DNA of 64,000 nucleotides from Roseovarius sp. W115 (GCF_032842945.2 NZ_CP146606.1:1368501-1432500), one strand, 5' to 3'. Counted from the stretch's first letter, positions 16,431 to 26,095 are shown. Numbers and translations are program-made. The notes: a model not told the origin generated them from the letters alone.

Positions 16431-18073
16431 GCCAGATCGCATCTGAGTATGACTATATCATCATCGGCGCGGGGTCTGCCGGATGCACATTGGCCAACAA
16501 ACTGGGGGCCGACTCATCCAAAAGCATCCTGATCCTTGAAGCAGGCCCAATGGATCGGGATCTTATGATCCACATGCCAGCCGGTGTTTACAAGGCCTGG
16601 CGTGATCCAAAGCTGAACTGGAATTACAATACTTCCCCTGAACAGTCGTGTGTTGATCGTGAGATTTTCATGCCGCGCGGCAAGGTCGTTGGTGGGTCCT
16701 CTTCGATCAACTCCATGGTCTACATGCGCGGTCATCCTCTGGACTACGAAGCATGGGCAGATGAGTTTAGACTATCGGACTGGCGCTACGAAAACTGTCT
16801 TCCCTATTTTCGTGCAGGCGAAACCTATGCCGGTGGCGGTGATACCTATCGCGGGGATAGCGGGCCTTTGGGGACAATGCCGGGCAGCTACGACAATCCG
16901 CTGTACGACGCCTTTATTGAGGCGGGTGTGCAAGCTGGCCAAGGGCAGTCTGATGATCTGAATGGCCACAATCCGGAAGGCGTTGCGCGCCTGGACGCAA
17001 CCAAGCGCAACGGGCGGCGGTGCTCTGCGGCGGTGGCGCATCTTCGCCCGGCATTGCAGAGGGGAAATGTTACGCTCCTGACACGTGCGATGGTGCAGCG
17101 CATTCAGGTCAGCGGCAACCGCGCAACCGGAGTAGAGGTGTCTCAGGGCAAGGAAAACTTCTCCGTGGTCGCTGGTCGCGAAATCATACTTTCAGGCGGT
17201 GCAATCAACTCGCCTCAGCTGCTGATGCTCTCTGGCATTGGACCCGCAGACCACCTTAAAGAAATCGGCCTTGAAGTGGCGCATGACTTGCCCGGTGTCG
17301 GTCGCAACCTGCAAGACCACGCAAGTGTTATCCTGCAATTTGGATGTCTGAAATCTTATCCTATCCACCGCGTGGATCGGCCCTGGAACAAACTTCGTGC
17401 TGGCGTCCGCTGGGTGTTTGCGCGCGACGGAATTGCGGCATCAAACATTTGGGAAGCGGGCGGATTGATCAAGGGAAATGCGGATGTCACCTACCCGAAC
17501 TTGCAGTACCACTTTGGCCCTGTCGGGTTTGAATACATCGGCAACGAGATATCACTGATGCAAGCCTTTGCTTGTCACGTCGATCAGCTCAGACCACGTA
17601 GTGTGGGTCAGCTTCGGTTGGTTTCGCCAGACCCGAATGTGCATCCTATCCTACACTTCAACTATCTCTCGGACCCGCATGATCTGCGCGAGTTGGTTGA
17701 GGGCGTGCACAAGGCGCGGGAACTCTTTTCACAACGTGCCTTCGATGGACTCAGGGGCGCAGAAATTGATCCCGGGTCGGATGTGAAAACCGATGCGGAG
17801 ATTGCCAATTGGGTACGGGCAAACGTGACCACCGATTTCCACCCTAGTGGCACGTGTCGCATGGGTCATGGTGCGGATGCTGTTGTGGATGACCGGTTCC
17901 GCGTGCATGGGCTCGAAGGACTACGGGTTGTTGATGCCTCGGTTATGCCCAAGGTGATCAGTGCCAACCTCAACGCACCCACACAGATGATTGCTGCGCG
18001 CGCTGCGGACTACATTTCGGGGGCGCCGCAGTTGAAGCCGGTCAAAGCGCGCTTTTCGTTTGAGAACGCCTGA
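16427..18073 (+). CDS. GMC family oxidoreductase (choline-dehydrogenase-like)
   Basis: This 548-residue FAD enzyme has the N-terminal dinucleotide motif IIIGAGSAGCTLANKL near residues 11-26 and the GMC signatures PRGKVVGGSSSINSMVYMRG (near residue 83) and GGAINSPQLLMLSGIGP (near residue 258). The C-terminal region has HPSGTCRMG with the active-site His and NAPTQMIAARAADYI. The closest known types are choline dehydrogenase and alcohol dehydrogenases. With sarcosine oxidase and GbdR-like regulators nearby, a role in choline or betaine-type catabolism is plausible, but that is inference. It is coupled to zapE by ATGA. Confidence 0.9.
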   Translation: MSQIASEYDYIIIGAGSAGCTLANKLGADSSKSILILEAGPMDRDLMIHMPAGVYKAWRDPKLNWNYNTSPEQSCVDREIFMPRGKVVGGSSSINSMVYMRGHPLDYEAWADEFRLSDWRYENCLPYFRAGETYAGGGDTYRGDSGPLGTMPGSYDNPLYDAFIEAGVQAGQGQSDDLNGHNPEGVARLDATKRNGRRCSAAVAHLRPALQRGNVTLLTRAMVQRIQVSGNRATGVEVSQGKENFSVVAGREIILSGGAINSPQLLMLSGIGPADHLKEIGLEVAHDLPGVGRNLQDHASVILQFGCLKSYPIHRVDRPWNKLRAGVRWVFARDGIAASNIWEAGGLIKGNADVTYPNLQYHFGPVGFEYIGNEISLMQAFACHVDQLRPRSVGQLRLVSPDPNVHPILHFNYLSDPHDLRELVEGVHKARELFSQRAFDGLRGAEIDPGSDVKTDAEIANWVRANVTTDFHPSGTCRMGHGADAVVDDRFRVHGLEGLRVVDASVMPKVISANLNAPTQMIAARAADYISGAPQLKPVKARFSFENA

Positions 18074-18793
18074 TCAGGTGCTTGCTGTGGCTTGTAACCA
18101 GTTGATGTAAAGCCGCTCGGCCATGGAATTGAACGTCTCCATGCGTTCAGCACAGGCCGCTTCAAGCTCTGTCACCTTGCCCTTGCCAATCGCCTTGTCG
18201 AGCGCCCCTGCATACTCAGGAATGTTGTTCCAGTTATGCACCGTGTCGCTTTCAATCTCGACATGGAACTGGGTTGAAAACGCACGCGTCCCCCATTTCA
18301 TCGCCTGTACTGCGCAGGCCGGAGATGTGGCCAGAACCTGTGTGCCTGCAGGAATGGCCGTGACTTCGGCTGAGTGCCATTGCAGGCATTCAAAAACTTC
18401 AGGAACGCCATCGAAGAAAACACCGCTGGCTCCGGCCTCGGTGAGCTGAACCTCCAGCACACCGATTTCCGGGGTCTTGGCTGGCTCTACCTTGCCGCCC
18501 AGCGCTTCGGCCAGAAGCTGATGACCGAGACACAAACCCAGATAGGGTAAGCCACGCTCTTCTACCGCGTCCCGAATGAAAGCTTTTTCTTCCTTCAGCC
18601 ACGGGTGCTCGTCTTCTTGCCACGTGTCCATCGGGCCGCCCATGACCCAAAGCGCATCATAGCCATCAATAGATGGCAGAGGCTCTCCTTCATCAAGCTC
18701 TACAGCATCCCACGTGTGCCCGTCTTCTTTCAGGAAATCACGGAAAATGCCGGGGTGTTCGACACGTTCATGTTGCAGGACAAGGATGTGCAT
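18074..18793 (-). CDS. Class I glutamine amidotransferase domain protein
   Basis: This 239-residue protein is a stand-alone GMP-synthase-like glutamine amidotransferase: MHILVLQHERVEHPGIF, then the nucleophile elbow GLCLGHQLLAEALGG (Cys near residue 90) and late QFHVE for the His-Glu pair. Such proteins hydrolyse glutamine or gamma-glutamyl compounds; the substrate is not known. I chose ATG 18793 with GGAGG six bases upstream, not the longer reading to 18847. Its stop directly abuts the stop of the convergent GMC gene. Confidence 0.85.
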   Translation of the reverse strand: MHILVLQHERVEHPGIFRDFLKEDGHTWDAVELDEGEPLPSIDGYDALWVMGGPMDTWQEDEHPWLKEEKAFIRDAVEERGLPYLGLCLGHQLLAEALGGKVEPAKTPEIGVLEVQLTEAGASGVFFDGVPEVFECLQWHSAEVTAIPAGTQVLATSPACAVQAMKWGTRAFSTQFHVEIESDTVHNWNNIPEYAGALDKAIGKGKVTELEAACAERMETFNSMAERLYINWLQATAST

Positions 18794-18887
18794 TTGGGCC
18801 TCCGAAATGGTTAAAGCGCAGCCTAAAGTATCCGCTGTGGTTGGCAAGATGGCTGGCGCAAATCAACACGGCCTGACGCGAACGCGG

Positions 18888-19847
18888 TCATCTGTAGCTA
18901 GAGGGTGGCTGCCCGAATTGTTCAGAGAAGACGCGTGAGAAATGAGCGGAACTGGCAAAGCCCGTGGCCAGTGCAATCTCAGTCAGGCTCAATGGTGAGT
19001 TTCGTAGCAGGCTTTGGGCTTTTTCCAACCTCAGTTCCCGATAGTAGCGCATGGTTGAGCGGCCAAGCTTGGATTGGAAAAGCCTGTTAAGCTGGCGTGG
19101 CGACAACCCCGCGGTGTTGGCCAGCGCCGCGAGGGATACAGGCTCTGCCACGTGCGCTTCCATTGCTTCAACCGCATCAAGGATAGCAGGCACCGTTGTG
19201 CCTACACGTTCGACAAGCCCCGCCCGCTGCGGCCCGGCGGATGGGCGAATTTCTGTGTGCATGAACCAGTCACTGACGATCCGTGCGAATGGAACACCAT
19301 GGTGCTGCGCGATCAGCGCGTGCATCAGGTCCATCGGCGCAGTGCCCCCGGCACAGGTCACACGGTCACGGTCAATCACATAGAGTGAGCGCTCTAGCAA
19401 AAGATGAGGTGAGATCTCCGCCAGTGCGCCGGCATGTTCCCAGTGCACCGTCATGCGACGACCGGCCATCAGACCCGCACGGGCCAGGATGATTGGCCCA
19501 CCTGACACGCCGCCCAGAAACGTTCCTTCACGTGCCAGACGCGCGAGCCATCGCATCACCGGTCGGTTGTCGTAGAGCGTTGGATCGCCTCCGGCGACAA
19601 CAAAGAGGTAGTCAAGTTTGGTCTCTTCCCCCAAACGCGCTTCGGGCATCACCACACCGGCGCCAGAGCTTGGAATGGGTTTCTTATCCGTTGAAAACGT
19701 GACCATATGGTAGAGGTCTTGCCGGGCCAACAAGTTGGCCGCGCGCATAGGTTCTGTAAGCGCTGCAAAAGACATCATTGCAAAACCGGGTATGGGCAGG
19801 ATGCCAATGTACCGCGTGCTTTCCGATTCTGAACCAATTATGACCAT
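18888..19847 (-). CDS. GlxA family (GbdR-like) AraC-type regulator
   Basis: This regulator of about 319 residues has an N-terminal DJ-1/PfpI-like (GATase1-like) domain (YIGILPIPGFAMMSFAALTEPMR) and a C-terminal AraC double helix-turn-helix (VSLAALANTAGLSPRQLNRLF and LTEIALATGFASSAHFSRVF). GlxA proteins of this kind include GbdR, which activates glycine-betaine and sarcosine catabolism in Pseudomonas. It is transcribed divergently from soxB with only 84 bases between, so it most likely controls the sox operon. The start is uncertain: ATG 19847 has no clear ribosome site, and an in-frame TTG lies at 19901. Confidence 0.88.
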   Translation of the reverse strand: MVIIGSESESTRYIGILPIPGFAMMSFAALTEPMRAANLLARQDLYHMVTFSTDKKPIPSSGAGVVMPEARLGEETKLDYLFVVAGGDPTLYDNRPVMRWLARLAREGTFLGGVSGGPIILARAGLMAGRRMTVHWEHAGALAEISPHLLLERSLYVIDRDRVTCAGGTAPMDLMHALIAQHHGVPFARIVSDWFMHTEIRPSAGPQRAGLVERVGTTVPAILDAVEAMEAHVAEPVSLAALANTAGLSPRQLNRLFQSKLGRSTMRYYRELRLEKAQSLLRNSPLSLTEIALATGFASSAHFSRVFSEQFGQPPSSYR

Positions 19848-19931
19848 TAAAGTCACATATCCGTCTTTTTCAGGAAAGTCGAGCACTCTGGTCTGCGCCA
19901 ATCTGGTTCAAACTAAGCTGGGATTCGCCGC

Positions 19932-21182
19932 ATGCGCTACAGTGGGTTCAAAGTTCTTTGGCAGGGACTAACCGGAAACAAGGGCTGGACACGCGCCTGG
20001 CGTGAGCCAGAGCCGAAGCCGGAATATGACATCATCATCATTGGCGGTGGTGGGCACGGGCTGTCTACGGCTTACTACCTGTCGAAAGAATTCGGCATGA
20101 CGAATGTGGCCGTGCTCGAAAAGGGCTGGCTTGGGTCAGGCAATATCGGGCGGAACACCACGATCATCCGGTCCAACTACCTCCTGCCTGGGAACGAGCC
20201 GTTCTATGAGCTCAGCATGAAGCTCTGGGAGAACCTGGAGCAGGACACAAACTACAACTCGATGGTCTCGCAACGGTCGATCCTGAACCTCATCCATACC
20301 GATGGTCAGCGTGACGCGTTCGTGCGGCGCGGCAATGCGATGTTCCTTGCGGGTGCTGATGCGGAATTGGTCGATGCCGCGCAACTGCGCGAAGAGCTTC
20401 CGTTTCTGGACTATGACAACGCACGCTTTCCGATCAAAGGCGGGCTGTTTCAGCGGCGCGGTGGCACGGCGCGGCATGATGCGGTGGCGTGGGGCTATGC
20501 CCGGGGCGCGGACAGCCGTGGTGTGGACATCATTCAGAACTGTGAAGTCACAGGTATCGACATTGAGAACGGGCGGTGCGTGGGTGTGCAAACCTCACGC
20601 GGAGCGATCCGCGCCAAGAAAGTGGCGATGTGTGTGGCCGGGTCTTCGGGGCGCGTCGCGGCTATGGCGGGCATGCGGCTACCGATTGAGAGCCATGTGC
20701 TTCAGGCCTTCGTTTCGGAAGGTCTCAAACCAACCCTGCCGGGGGTGATTACCTTCGGTGCTGGGCATTTCTATGTCAGTCAATCGGACAAGGGCGGACT
20801 TGTCTTTGGCGGCGACATTGATGGGTACAACACTTATGCCCAGCGCGGAAATCTGCCGGTGGTCGAAGACGTTTGTGAAGGCGGCATGGCCATCATGCCA
20901 ATGATTGGCCGCGCCCGTTTGCTTCGGTCCTGGGGTGGGGTCATGGACATGTCGATGGATGGCTCGCCCTTTATCGACAAGACCCATATTGACGGGCTCT
21001 ATTTCAATGGCGGCTGGTGCTACGGCGGGTTCAAGGCAACGCCTGCCAGCGGGTTCTGTTATGCCCACCTACTGGCTCGAGACACACCGCATCCGGTGGC
21101 CACGCAAATGCGGCTTGATCGGTTCATGACCGGTAATCTCATCGACGAAAAAGGCGTGGGCAATCAGCCCAACCTGCATTGA
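19932..21182 (+). CDS. soxB: Sarcosine oxidase subunit beta
   Basis: This 416-residue FAD subunit of heterotetrameric sarcosine oxidase oxidises the N-methyl group of sarcosine, giving glycine and a one-carbon unit passed to tetrahydrofolate. The FAD motif IIIIGGGGHGLSTAYYL sits near residues 34-50. RNTTIIRSNYLLPGNEPFYE is the region that in this family carries the covalent flavin attachment. The C-terminal GGWCYGGFKATPASG closes the FAD site. The N-terminus MRYSGFKVLWQGLTGNKGW matches the family. It heads soxB-soxD-soxA-soxG. Confidence 0.95.
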   Translation: MRYSGFKVLWQGLTGNKGWTRAWREPEPKPEYDIIIIGGGGHGLSTAYYLSKEFGMTNVAVLEKGWLGSGNIGRNTTIIRSNYLLPGNEPFYELSMKLWENLEQDTNYNSMVSQRSILNLIHTDGQRDAFVRRGNAMFLAGADAELVDAAQLREELPFLDYDNARFPIKGGLFQRRGGTARHDAVAWGYARGADSRGVDIIQNCEVTGIDIENGRCVGVQTSRGAIRAKKVAMCVAGSSGRVAAMAGMRLPIESHVLQAFVSEGLKPTLPGVITFGAGHFYVSQSDKGGLVFGGDIDGYNTYAQRGNLPVVEDVCEGGMAIMPMIGRARLLRSWGGVMDMSMDGSPFIDKTHIDGLYFNGGWCYGGFKATPASGFCYAHLLARDTPHPVATQMRLDRFMTGNLIDEKGVGNQPNLH

Positions 21183-21195
21183 GGAGGGACAGACA

Positions 21196-21482
21196 ATGAT
21201 TATCAATCACCCCTTCTCGGACCACGTGACGCCGCCGAATTTGTCTATCTGGGCGATGCATCTCTGATCGACCGCCCCGACTGGCAAGCTGAGGACGCGA
21301 TGGATCAATTTCACGCATACGGCTACCTGCGCGATAACCCGGCTGGCGAGCACAAAGAGCTTTGGTATCACGAACAGGGCGATCGCTCGTGGCTGGTGGT
21401 GACGCGCAACACCCTGACGCATGAGATTACAGGCGTTGAAATGGCCCGCGATGTGGCACGTGCACGGGGGCGCGATAAATGA
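21196..21482 (+). pseudogene. soxD: Sarcosine oxidase subunit delta, frameshifted near its N-terminus
   Basis: ATG 21196 has GGAGGG upstream, but its frame (MIINHPFSDH) stops after 23 codons. A -1 shift at the C run 21210-21213 (reading CTT from 21213) restores LLGPRDAAEFVYLGDASLI and continues to TGA 21480-21482, about 95 residues, the usual SoxD length. Downstream YLRDNPAGEHKELWYHEQGDRSW is typical SoxD. One C appears to be missing, either a sequencing error or a real mutation. The repaired protein lacks the zinc-binding cysteines of classical SoxD. The stop overlaps soxA as ATGA. Confidence 0.85.
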
Positions 21483-24427
21483 GTCAATCTAAGCGCATAG
21501 ACGGTGGGCTCGTCGACCGAAGCCAACAGATCAAATTCCGGTTCAACGGAAAGTGGATGCGTGGCTTTGCCGGTGACACGCTGGCCTCGGCCTTGCTGGC
21601 CAATGGTCAGCTTCTGGTGGGGCGGTCGTTCAAGTACCACCGCCCGCGGGGTGTCTTCACCGCCGGGTCCGAAGAACCAAACGCCTTGGTACAACTGCGC
21701 GACGGCGCGCATCAGGAACCCAACACGCGTGCCACGATGGTGGAGCTTTTTGAAGGGCTTACCGCAACGTCCCAAAACCATCGCGGGTCGCTGGAATATG
21801 ATCTTCTGGCGGTCAATGATCTCGTATCGCCATTCCTTTCGGCAGGGTTCTATTACAAGACGTTCATGTGGCCCAAAGCGTTTTGGGAAAAGCTCTATGA
21901 GCCTGTGATCCGGGCAGCCGCCGGGCTTGGTAAGCTCTCGATGCAGAATGATCCCGATGCCTATGACAAGGGGTTCCTGCACTGCGATCTTCTCGTCATT
22001 GGCGCGGGGCCGTCAGGTCTGATGGCGGCTTTGACAGCAGCGCGATCTGGTGCACGCGTCATTCTTGCTGATGAAGACTTTCGCCCAGGCGGGCGGCTGA
22101 ATGCCGAGACGCTTGACGTCGCTGGAATGTCCGGTGCGGATTGGGCGGCTCAGGCCGTGGCGGAGTTGAGCAATATGCGCAATGTGCGCCTAATGACACG
22201 GACCACCGTTTATGGTGCGTATGACCACGGTGTCTATGGCGCATTGGAACGGTGCACCGATCATCTGGCCGATAGCGGCGGCAAGCCACGGCAGGTCCTA
22301 TGGCGCATCTATTCCAAACGCGCTGTGTTGGCTGCAGGTGCCACTGAGCGTCCCATCGCCTTTGGCAATAACGACCGTCCAGGCACCATGCTGGCGGGTG
22401 CGGTTCGGACATATGCCAATCGCTACGGTGTCACGCCGGGTCAGCAGGTTGCGGTCTTCACCAACAATGATGACGGCTGGCGCACGGCAGCGGATTTGCA
22501 GGCCAAAGGTGTGAACGTGCCGGTTGTGATCGACAGTCGCGACAAACCGGCGACACTGAACCTTCCCGGCGTCAAACACATTGCCGGAGAGGCCGTAATG
22601 GACACCGTGGGCCGCAAAGGTCTGAAGTCTATCACCCTGACAAATGGCAAGGTTATTCCAGTTGATGCGCTTGCCGTGTCGGGTGGATGGAACCCCAACG
22701 TGCATCTGACCTGTCACCAACGTGGTCGCCCGACATGGCGCGACGATCTTTGCGCGTTCGTGCCTGGCGGCGAATTGCCCGTCGGCATGACGGTTGCGGG
22801 CGCGGCAAATGGAGCAATGACTCTTGCCGCCGCTCTGGCTGAGGGTCACGCACAAGCTGTAGCGCAACTGAAGGACCTCGGAGTCAAAACCAAGAAAACT
22901 GACATACCCGAGGCCGAGGATGAACCACGTGACTGTGCCGCCTTCTGGCATGTGGGTGAAAGCAGGAAACGGGCTTGGGTTGACCTTCAGAACGATGTGA
23001 CGGTCAAGGACATCAAGCTGGCCAATACCGAAGGGTTCCGTTCGGTCGAACTGCTCAAGCGCTACACCACCATGGGTATGGCCACGGATCAGGGCAAGAC
23101 GTCCAACATTGCCGGTCTTGCCATTCTCGCCGAAGAAGCGGGCAAGACGATCCCCGAAGTTGGGACAACGATCTTCCGCCCACCTTATACACCGGTGCCT
23201 ATCGGCGCATTGGCTGGCCGCGCGCGCGGCAAGGATTTCCGGCCCTATCGCCTGACACCATCGCATAAATGGGCTGAGGAAAATGGCGCGAGTTTTGTGA
23301 CTGTTGGCAACTGGCTCCGGGCTGAATGGTACACGCGGGATGGTGAAAAGGGTTGGCGCGACTCTGTTGACCGTGAGGCGCGCATGACCCGTCAATCGGT
23401 GGGCATTTGCGATGTGACTACGCTGGGTAAGATCGACATTCAAGGCAAGGACGCAGGCGCGTTTTTGGACAAGGTCTATTCCAATACGTTCTCAACCTTG
23501 CCCGTTGGTAAGGTCCGCTATGGGTTGATGCTCCGCGAGGATGGCATCTGCTATGATGACGGCACCACAGCGCGCATGGGTGAGAACCACTATGTGATGA
23601 CCACCACGACAGCCAACGCCGTGCTGGTGTTCCGCCGTCTGGAGTTTGCGCGGCAATGTTTGTGGCCCAACATGGACGTGCACCTCATCTCGACCACGGA
23701 TGGATGGGCGCAGTTCGCGGTTGCCGGGCCCAATTCGCGGAACCTTCTACGCAAGGTGATTGACGCAGAGCATGACATCTCGAATGAGGCGTTTCCTTTT
23801 ATGGCCTGCGGAAACATCACGGTTTGCGGCGGCGTGCCTGCGCGGCTTTTCCGCATCTCATTCTCAGGCGAACTGGCCTACGAGATCGCGGTGCCTGCAC
23901 GATACGGCAATTCCATGATGGGCGTATTGAATGAAGCAGGTGCAGAGTTTGGCGCCGTGCCATATGGCACCGAGGCGCTTGGCGTGATGCGGATTGAAAA
24001 GGGTCATGCCACAGCGAATGAGCTGAACGGTCAGACCACGGCGCTGAATATCGGGCTGGGCAAGATGGTCAGCCAGAAGAAGGAATGCATCGGCCAAGTG
24101 CTGTCGCAGCGCCCTGAGATGAACCGCGACGATGCGATCAAGCTTATGGGGTTCCGCCCGGTGGACCGGACTCGCAAATTGATCGCTGGTTCTCATTTCC
24201 TGAACAAACACGACCCGGCCGACATGGACCATGATCAGGGCTGGATGACTTCGGTGGCCTATTCGCCAAACCTGGGTCATCACATCGGGCTTGGCTTCAT
24301 AAAGGAAGGACACAAGCGCAAGGGTGAAATCGTGCGCGCAGTCAGCCCGGTTCATGGTGTGGAAATGGATGTCGAGATTGTCTCGGCCCACTTTGTTGAT
24401 CCAGAAGGGGAGCGTCTTCGTGGCTGA
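21479..24427 (+). CDS. soxA: Sarcosine oxidase subunit alpha
   Basis: This 982-residue subunit has an N-terminal domain with GRSFKYHRPRGVFTAGSEE near residues 46-64, an NAD-binding flavoprotein domain (LVIGAGPSGLMAALTAARSG near residue 173), and a C-terminal GcvT-like folate-binding domain (from about residue 600). That domain includes FLDKVYSNTFSTLPVGKVRYGLML and YEIAVPARYG. The GcvT domain captures the methyl carbon as 5,10-methylenetetrahydrofolate. The length is normal and the frame intact. It overlaps soxD and soxG by a few bases, consistent with a coupled operon. Confidence 0.96.
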   Translation: MSQSKRIDGGLVDRSQQIKFRFNGKWMRGFAGDTLASALLANGQLLVGRSFKYHRPRGVFTAGSEEPNALVQLRDGAHQEPNTRATMVELFEGLTATSQNHRGSLEYDLLAVNDLVSPFLSAGFYYKTFMWPKAFWEKLYEPVIRAAAGLGKLSMQNDPDAYDKGFLHCDLLVIGAGPSGLMAALTAARSGARVILADEDFRPGGRLNAETLDVAGMSGADWAAQAVAELSNMRNVRLMTRTTVYGAYDHGVYGALERCTDHLADSGGKPRQVLWRIYSKRAVLAAGATERPIAFGNNDRPGTMLAGAVRTYANRYGVTPGQQVAVFTNNDDGWRTAADLQAKGVNVPVVIDSRDKPATLNLPGVKHIAGEAVMDTVGRKGLKSITLTNGKVIPVDALAVSGGWNPNVHLTCHQRGRPTWRDDLCAFVPGGELPVGMTVAGAANGAMTLAAALAEGHAQAVAQLKDLGVKTKKTDIPEAEDEPRDCAAFWHVGESRKRAWVDLQNDVTVKDIKLANTEGFRSVELLKRYTTMGMATDQGKTSNIAGLAILAEEAGKTIPEVGTTIFRPPYTPVPIGALAGRARGKDFRPYRLTPSHKWAEENGASFVTVGNWLRAEWYTRDGEKGWRDSVDREARMTRQSVGICDVTTLGKIDIQGKDAGAFLDKVYSNTFSTLPVGKVRYGLMLREDGICYDDGTTARMGENHYVMTTTTANAVLVFRRLEFARQCLWPNMDVHLISTTDGWAQFAVAGPNSRNLLRKVIDAEHDISNEAFPFMACGNITVCGGVPARLFRISFSGELAYEIAVPARYGNSMMGVLNEAGAEFGAVPYGTEALGVMRIEKGHATANELNGQTTALNIGLGKMVSQKKECIGQVLSQRPEMNRDDAIKLMGFRPVDRTRKLIAGSHFLNKHDPADMDHDQGWMTSVAYSPNLGHHIGLGFIKEGHKRKGEIVRAVSPVHGVEMDVEIVSAHFVDPEGERLRG

Positions 24428-24989
24428 GTATACTCTGATCGCTGAACCGCCTCTTGCGGGATACGATGAAACCTTCGGTGACATGCGCCTCGTTTCGCCT
24501 GCGGATTTTGCATTGGTCTCTATTGCTTTGCCGCTTGGCGATGAAGCCAAAGCACTCAAGGCCATCAAGACCGGATACGGAGTGAATTTGCCCGAGGTCG
24601 GTGAATCTATTCTGTCAAAAGACGGCAAGGTCCGGCTGTTGCGGATGGCCCAGGATCAGGCCTTTGTGATGTTCACGCATTCAAAGCCTGATGCAGCGCA
24701 GGTCGTGTCTAAAAAGATCAAAGACAGCGCCTATGTCACCGATCAAACCGATGTCTGGACAGCGCTTCACCTGTCTGGCCCATCAAGCCGAAGTGCTCTG
24801 GAACGCATTTGCCCGATTGACCTAGACACCGAAGCCTTCGCGGAAGGTCACGTGGCTCGGTCGGTCATGGAGCATTTGGGCGTCGTCATTTTGCGGGATG
24901 CTGCGGACAGCTTTGTCTTGCTTTCGGCAAGCTCGTCTGCGGGATCGTTTCTGCACGCGGTAGAGACGTCAATTCGCAATGTCACGTGA
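24420..24989 (+). CDS. soxG: Sarcosine oxidase subunit gamma
   Basis: This 189-residue protein is read from GTG 24420, with GGGGAG seven bases upstream, starting VAEYTLIAEPPLAGYDETFGDMRL. It matches the SoxG pattern, a folate-domain-like small subunit, including DVWTALHLSGPSSRSALERICPIDL near residue 115 and VMEHLGVVILRDAADSFVLLSASS near the end. It overlaps soxA by eight bases and closes the four-subunit set. No folate gene such as glyA or purU follows. Confidence 0.92.
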   Translation: MAEYTLIAEPPLAGYDETFGDMRLVSPADFALVSIALPLGDEAKALKAIKTGYGVNLPEVGESILSKDGKVRLLRMAQDQAFVMFTHSKPDAAQVVSKKIKDSAYVTDQTDVWTALHLSGPSSRSALERICPIDLDTEAFAEGHVARSVMEHLGVVILRDAADSFVLLSASSSAGSFLHAVETSIRNVT

Positions 24990-25049
24990 AAGGCGCTGTA
25001 ATCATCTTTGTGATGGGGCCTGCCCGGGAAAAAGAAAGGATACGCGCTG

Positions 25050-26044
25050 ATGTATCTGCATAATTTCACCAGTGAACCGACTTCTGAATCGGAGCTCGCA
25101 GAGCGGCCGCGCAGTCTGACTAGCGATTTTGTGTTTGTATCCCAATACGCAAGCGTGGACTTCATCGCGAATTCCTGTGCCCATGTTCTGAATGCTGCGA
25201 ACCAGCTTCTGGAAAGATCCGCCTATTCCTGGACTCACCTGAGTGCAGAGAGTTTGCCGGGTGGAAACGGCCCGATCTGTGGACCTGACCAAACCCTTGT
25301 TCTTATCGGTGGAACTGATCAGGCCTGGACCCCTGACCCTGAGCAGTTGCGTATCCTGCGCTCCGCCATCCGAAGCGCTATGCGGGTTTGCGTCGTTGGG
25401 TCAGCGGTATTCGTGCCTTTGACGGCTGGTGTGTTGGGCACGAAAAGGTTAGCTGTTCATTCGGCGTTTCAAACCGGCGTGTCCGAGATGAACTGTTCGA
25501 TTGAGTTGCATCCCGGGGCAACGTGCCACAACAAATCGCTGAGCAGTGCGACGGGGCCTGCCGCTGCGATGCGCATGATGGTGGAGTTGGTCGGATCCCG
25601 CGATGGCGATGTTGCAGCGATGGCGCTGTCTCGTGACCTGGGGCTCAGCGATGGAGAAGCGCCATGTGGTACCGGTGAACACCTTCGGTTTCAGCGTATG
25701 TCTCAGGGTGACCAAGTCATTCAAGAAGCGCTGCAGATGATGGAAGATCATTTAGAGGACACGCTGAGCGTAGCACAGATTGCCGAGATTATTGGTGTTT
25801 CTCCACGAAAACTGGAGCGCAGCTTCGGGGATCGCTTGGGTCGGTCCCCCTAAAGGTTTACCGAGACTTGCGGTTGCACCGAGCACATACTCTTTTGGCA
25901 CAAACGGCGATGCCTTTGAGCGAGGTGTCTGTCGCCTGTGGCTTTTCAAACGTCACGTTGATGAAGCGCTGGTTTCACCAAAAATACGGGCAATTGCCAC
26001 ACGATGTGCGGCGGCAGGCCTTTTGCGGGGCGGAGCACGCATAA
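25050..26044 (+). pseudogene. Second GlxA family AraC-type regulator, frameshifted in the DNA-binding domain
   Basis: The frame from ATG 25050 encodes a GATase1-like domain and the first helix-turn-helix (LSVAQIAEIIGVSPRKLERSF), then stops at 25851-25853. A -1 shift in the C run 25846-25850 lets the frame continue as PLKVYRDLRLHRAHTLLAQ, then MPLSEVSVACGFSNVTLMKR, to TAA 26042-26044. That is a complete AraC C-terminus of about 331 residues. One C is missing relative to an intact gene. Lying directly after soxG, it is probably another regulator of methylated-amine catabolism. Confidence 0.85.
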
Positions 26045-26068
26045 AAAAACCCGGCGGATTTCGCCGGG
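26043..26068 (-). terminator. Rho-independent terminator of the acidic-protein gene
   Basis: On the minus strand, the perfect 7-bp stem CCCGGCG / CGCCGGG with a five-base loop is followed by seven T residues (A tract at 26043-26049 on the plus strand). It sits 28 bases after the stop of the 850-residue gene. It also lies at the end of the regulator gene on the plus strand, where CTTTCGCTTATTTT follows the stem, so it may work both ways. Confidence 0.9.
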
Positions 26069-26095
26069 CTTTCGCTTATTTTGGTTTAGGTCCGT

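Noticed and set aside
22298..23443. 381-codon minus-strand frame inside soxA
   Set aside because: It is fully antisense to a clear SoxA and shows no family motif.
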